This document shows positions 29,055 to 30,902 of a DNA stretch of 30,902 nucleotides, in pieces. The DNA lies in the IMG/VR virus record IMGVR_UViG_3300037041_001176, positions 1 through 30,902 of that record; one strand, 5' to 3'. The notes beneath the pieces are model-generated. The model was not told the origin of the DNA. It saw only the letters and a list, made by a program, of their open reading frames with translations, and did not search any database. The position numbers and the translations under genes are program-made. This stretch comes from a virus. Every line of letters starts with the position of its first letter. The stretch's first letter is position 1.

Positions 29055-29086
29055 TTAAACACACCTTAAACACACCTTTTATAATA
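29055..29086 (-). promoter_or_regulatory. Tandem 11-bp operator and -10 box before RHH gene
   Basis: TTAAACACACC occurs twice back to back (29055-29065 and 29066-29076; on the minus strand GGTGTGTTTAA). Immediately upstream of it on the minus strand is TATTAT (29086-29081), a possible -10. No good -35 is seen. RHH proteins usually bind short tandem repeats spaced one helical turn apart; an 11-base period fits. A bound dimer pair would cover the start of transcription, so this is probably the self-repression site. Confidence 0.6.
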
Positions 29087-29103
29087 TGCAATAGCCTAAA
29101 TTA

Positions 29104-29466
29104 TTATTTTTCTAAAAGCCACCAAGTCGCGCCAAATAAAGCTAAACCCTTCGCAAGCTTTTTCTGATGCTTAGTAAATTTAACTTTATCAATTCCCTCT
29201 TTTGTGACAAAACTTTCAGGAGCGAATAGATTTTCCAAACTCCAAATCATCGCATCAATTTCTTTAGATAGTTTCTTACCAATCTGCTCATCCTTTTGGA
29301 AAGCTTTAAGACGTGGTAAGATCAAGTCAATCATAGTTCCGTTGAGCTGATTGATTTCTTGCTCGTTAAATCCACAACATACTTTTTGCAGCATAAGTTT
29401 TACTTTGTATGCACATTGTAGGATAAGTTCTTGTAGGTAGTAGATGGTGAATTTAACTGATTTCAT
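29104..29466 (-). CDS. Hypothetical helical protein (120 aa)
   Basis: The N-terminal part of this protein is hydrophobic and Cys-containing (YLQELILQCAYKVKLMLQKV), the middle is helical (INQLNGTMIDLILPRLKAFQ and SKEIDAMIWSLENLF), and the end is basic with GLALFGATWWLLEK. No family is recognised. It overlaps the RusA-like gene by 14 bases, suggesting coupling and perhaps a shared role in replication or recombination. The ribosome-binding site is weak. Confidence 0.55.
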   Translation of the reverse strand: MKSVKFTIYYLQELILQCAYKVKLMLQKVCCGFNEQEINQLNGTMIDLILPRLKAFQKDEQIGKKLSKEIDAMIWSLENLFAPESFVTKEGIDKVKFTKHQKKLAKGLALFGATWWLLEK

Positions 29467-29827
29467 CTGAATTAAAAATATTAATTACGCAATAATCCCC
29501 ACGACTACCACTTTTACTTTTCTTCGATTCCATTGACACTCTGCCGACATGCTTGATCGTGTCGTCTTTTATAACTCCGTATTCAACCAAACAATCCTCA
29601 AGCATTTTAACTAGAAACGAGACGTTAGAACTATCAAGCGCACGCCCTGACCAGAAGAAGGTAAAGTCAATATCAACCTTGCTCTCTGCTGGTTTTAATA
29701 GCTTAAAAGGCCCCTTAGTAAGCCAAAGGTAACTGTCTTTTAATTTCTTGCGTTTAGTCCAGTGAGTCCCTGCATAAATAGCGTTGGTGGAGATTTTAAC
29801 AATGTTTTCAATGATTACTTCTTGCAA
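29453..29827 (-). CDS. RusA-like Holliday junction resolvase
   Basis: This 124-residue protein reads like the RusA-type fold that cuts four-way DNA junctions. NAIYAGTHWTKRKKLKD (about 15-31) matches the N-terminal pattern of phage RusA-like proteins. FFWSGRALDSSNVSFLVKML (about 57-76) holds D65 and N68 in place of the D-x-D-N motif, followed by K74 and D78. YGVIKDDTIKHV (about 83-94) holds the conserved D88-D89. The start is TTG at 29827 with GGAG about 8 bases upstream; there is no nearby ATG. It overlaps both neighbours by about 13 bases. It would help resolve branched DNA before packaging. Confidence 0.6.
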   Translation of the reverse strand: MQEVIIENIVKISTNAIYAGTHWTKRKKLKDSYLWLTKGPFKLLKPAESKVDIDFTFFWSGRALDSSNVSFLVKMLEDCLVEYGVIKDDTIKHVGRVSMESKKSKSGSRGDYCVINIFNSDEIS

Positions 29828-30138
29828 ATTGGCTCCGCTAACTGTCGAATCTTTTTAAAATATTTATGAGGTTGGTTAAAAATAATTTTCTCTACATCTG
29901 GCGGAAGTATTCTTGCCAAAGCGCAAAAACTATCAAACTCATTAGGTATATTGTACGAGTTGCAAACCATGTTTATTATTTTTAAAGACGGCTTTATTTC
30001 TCCGTTTTCAAGTAAACAAAGATATGTTGCAGATATTCCTAATTTTTTAGCCGCTTGACGAAGAGATAAATTTTCATCAACCCTACATAAATTAACTACC
30101 GATCCAAATAACTCGAAAGGATATTTATTCTTTGCCAT
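29815..30138 (-). CDS. XRE-type helix-turn-helix regulator
   Basis: This 107-residue protein has a classic HTH of the lambda-Cro/XRE type: LSLRQAAKKLGISATYLCLL (about 24-43), then ENGEIKPSLKIINMV, with the conserved S-x-x-Y-L-x-x-x-E-x-G-x-x-x-P-S signature. The C-terminal part is a short helical extension (LPPDVEKIIFNQPHKYFKKI). Start at ATG 30138, overlapping the previous gene; an upstream TTG at 30150 is less likely. It may control one of the two leftward early promoters. Which operator it binds cannot be read here. Confidence 0.8.
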   Translation of the reverse strand: MAKNKYPFELFGSVVNLCRVDENLSLRQAAKKLGISATYLCLLENGEIKPSLKIINMVCNSYNIPNEFDSFCALARILPPDVEKIIFNQPHKYFKKIRQLAEPICKK

Positions 30139-30430
30139 TAAACCCCGCAAAATATTTTACCCAAGTTTTGAAATTATACCTTGGCAAGCTCTTGTCGTAG
30201 TAGCACTCCATTTCGTAATCATAGAATTGGATTAGAAGCTCGTGAGAGCAATTTATTTCTAATGCTTCCACAATTCTACTTAACCCAAAGAAGTAATCTC
30301 CTACCTCGAAATTTCCCCCAATATCTTCACCAATCCAACGCCAATCCTTAGTTCCGTCAAAATATTTATTGCAGAACTCTTGCGCTAAAGCGTTAGTTGC
30401 TTTTTGCCAAGCCGCTAGTTTTTTATTCAT
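30125..30430 (-). CDS. Hypothetical protein (101 aa)
   Basis: This protein is rich in aromatic and acidic residues (EFCNKYFDGTKDWRWIGEDI, then GGNFEVGDYFFGLSRIVEAL and LIQFYDYEMECYYDKS). ATG 30430 is chosen over 30433 and 30445 because GAGG then lies about 6 bases upstream. It overlaps the upstream gene by 8 bases. The W-IG-DIGG-VGDYFF stretch is reminiscent of small phage proteins found in replication regions, but no activity is known to me. Confidence 0.6.
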   Translation of the reverse strand: MNKKLAAWQKATNALAQEFCNKYFDGTKDWRWIGEDIGGNFEVGDYFFGLSRIVEALEINCSHELLIQFYDYEMECYYDKSLPRYNFKTWVKYFAGFNGKE

Positions 30431-30605
30431 CATCGCCCTCGTCAATTGTTAAATTACCTTTAAAACTAAACCCAGAAGCTCTTAAACAATTTTCAATCAT
30501 TGAAAGCATGTCTTCTAAATTAGGAGCTTCTCTAGTAATTGTAGCTTCTCCAAAAGCATCTTTAATTATGATTGTGGTTTTATTCCTTAGCTCTGCCTCA
30601 TTCAT
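30423..30605 (-). CDS. Small hypothetical protein (60 aa)
   Basis: This 60-residue protein has a beta-rich N-terminal half (LRNKTTIIIKDAFGEATITR) and a helix (LEDMLSMIENCLRASG), with an acidic C-terminus (DEGDDE). The start at ATG 30605 has GGAGG 8 bases upstream and overlaps the preceding stop as ATGA; an earlier in-frame ATG at 30620 lacks such a site. No family is recognised. It belongs to the tightly overlapping early cluster. Confidence 0.6.
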   Translation of the reverse strand: MNEAELRNKTTIIIKDAFGEATITREAPNLEDMLSMIENCLRASGFSFKGNLTIDEGDDE

Positions 30606-30769
30606 GCTACTTGCCTCCATTGCTCTCTATCCATTTTCTGCTGCAAACTCTTCTTAGAGACAACGTGCTTCACTTTCTTGGCTTCGTATTCATACTGAGC
30701 CATATCGTTGAAGTAATGGACGGTGATTTTTTGCTTTAGGTTGTCGATGTATTTCTCTGTTTTTTCCAT
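30602..30769 (-). CDS. Small basic helical protein (55 aa)
   Basis: The frame from ATG 30769 to TGA 30602-30604 encodes 55 residues, helical and Lys-rich (MEKTEKYIDNLKQKITVHYF, then KKVKHVVSKKSLQQKMDREQ). The stop overlaps the next ATG (ATGA). There is no Shine-Dalgarno site (AAAATAATTT before ATG). It is the first gene after the hairpins that follow the SSB-like gene, and is called on coding fit and coupling to the next gene. Confidence 0.55.
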   Translation of the reverse strand: MEKTEKYIDNLKQKITVHYFNDMAQYEYEAKKVKHVVSKKSLQQKMDREQWRQVA

Positions 30770-30801
30770 AAATTATTTTACTTTAAAATAAACCCCAAGG
30801 A

Positions 30802-30859
30802 AAACCCTAGATTCATCTCAATCTTAGGGTTTATCCGAGGGTTTAGGCTTTGGAGCCTA
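30802..30859 (-). terminator. Two hairpins after SSB-like gene
   Basis: TAGGCT (30844-30849) pairs exactly with AGCCTA (30854-30859) over a 4-base loop, 7 bases past the stop of the edge gene. A second, longer hairpin pairs AAACCCTAGATT (30802-30813) with AATCTTAGGGTTT (30820-30832) with a one-base bulge. On the minus strand it ends in GGGTTTTCCTT and is followed by GGGGTTTATTTT. Together they could reduce or end transcription between the SSB-like gene and the next leftward genes. Confidence 0.5.
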
Positions 30860-30865
30860 GAGACT

Positions 30866-30902
30866 CTAGAAGGGGATGGATTGGTCAATCTCTTCGTCAT
30901 TA
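30866..30902 (-). CDS. ssb: C-terminus of a probable single-stranded DNA-binding protein
   Basis: The window ends inside this gene; only 11 codons and the TAG are present. They read NDEEIDQSIPF. An acidic tail ending in I-P-F is the conserved C-terminal tip of bacterial and phage SSB proteins, used to recruit partner proteins in replication and repair. With just this tail visible the call is tentative, but the motif is specific and the surrounding early genes (RusA-like, small genes) fit a replication region. Confidence 0.6.
   Translation of the reverse strand, partial: NDEEIDQSIPF

Noticed and set aside
1-30902. CRISPR array, tRNA genes, transposase or integrase
   Set aside because: No regularly spaced direct repeats, no cloverleaf with a CCA-type end, and no recognisable recombinase motifs were seen on reading both strands.

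Overview
The window is part of the genome of an AT-rich tailed double-stranded DNA phage with a short-tailed (podovirus, P22-like) virion plan. Two points support this: the gene order (small terminase, large terminase, portal, scaffold, capsid, ejection proteins, gp4-like adaptor, gp10-like tail hub, fibres), and a block of three ejection-type proteins with no tape measure, sheath or tube genes. A two-component spanin pair means the host has an outer membrane (Gram-negative). Nothing seen fixes the host further. No tRNA, CRISPR array, integrase or insertion sequence was recognised.

Layout. (1) 1-1406, leftward: five small early-type genes with strong Shine-Dalgarno sites, run from a sigma70-like promoter at 1454-1482; the last gene is cut by the left edge. 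(2) 1407-1738: divergent control region without a confident gene. (3) 1739-5600, rightward: packaging genes (terS, terL) mixed with small unknown genes, plus a truncated second copy of the terS N-terminus after terL. (4) 5675-13441: head module with portal, a GroES-like co-chaperonin, scaffold, decoration-type proteins and a major capsid protein. (5) 13607-22469: cupin-like protein, three ejection proteins, spike/fibre, gp4-like adaptor and gp10-like hub. (6) 22553-24839: two further fibre proteins and a possible assembly factor. (7) 24842-27410: lysis and membrane block, with several small membrane proteins, an inner-membrane and a lipoprotein spanin in different overlapping frames, and a DUF5675-type protein as the best endolysin candidate. 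(8) 27501-30902, leftward: a second early-type cluster with a zinc-ribbon-like protein, a ribbon-helix-helix (RHH) repressor, a RusA-like resolvase, an XRE regulator, several small genes and, at the right edge, the last 11 codons of a protein with an SSB-type acidic tail.

How it fits together. Leftward genes on both sides flank one long rightward late region of about 25.7 kb. The late region appears to be divided by three leaders (before 5675, 13607 and 22553) that share a TGAGTAAATG element; two of them also carry inverted repeats ending just before the start codon. Small genes too short for routine calling (13 to 58 codons) are frequent and mostly overlap their neighbours by a few bases.

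The most interesting items are the terS remnant with an associated 18-base repeat, the RBS-masking leaders, the paired stem-loops with repeated AGAATATT boxes at 28691-28876, the tandem operator before the RHH gene, the three-frame lysis cassette and the capsid-linked GroES-like gene. All family names come from reading the translations; no database search was run.
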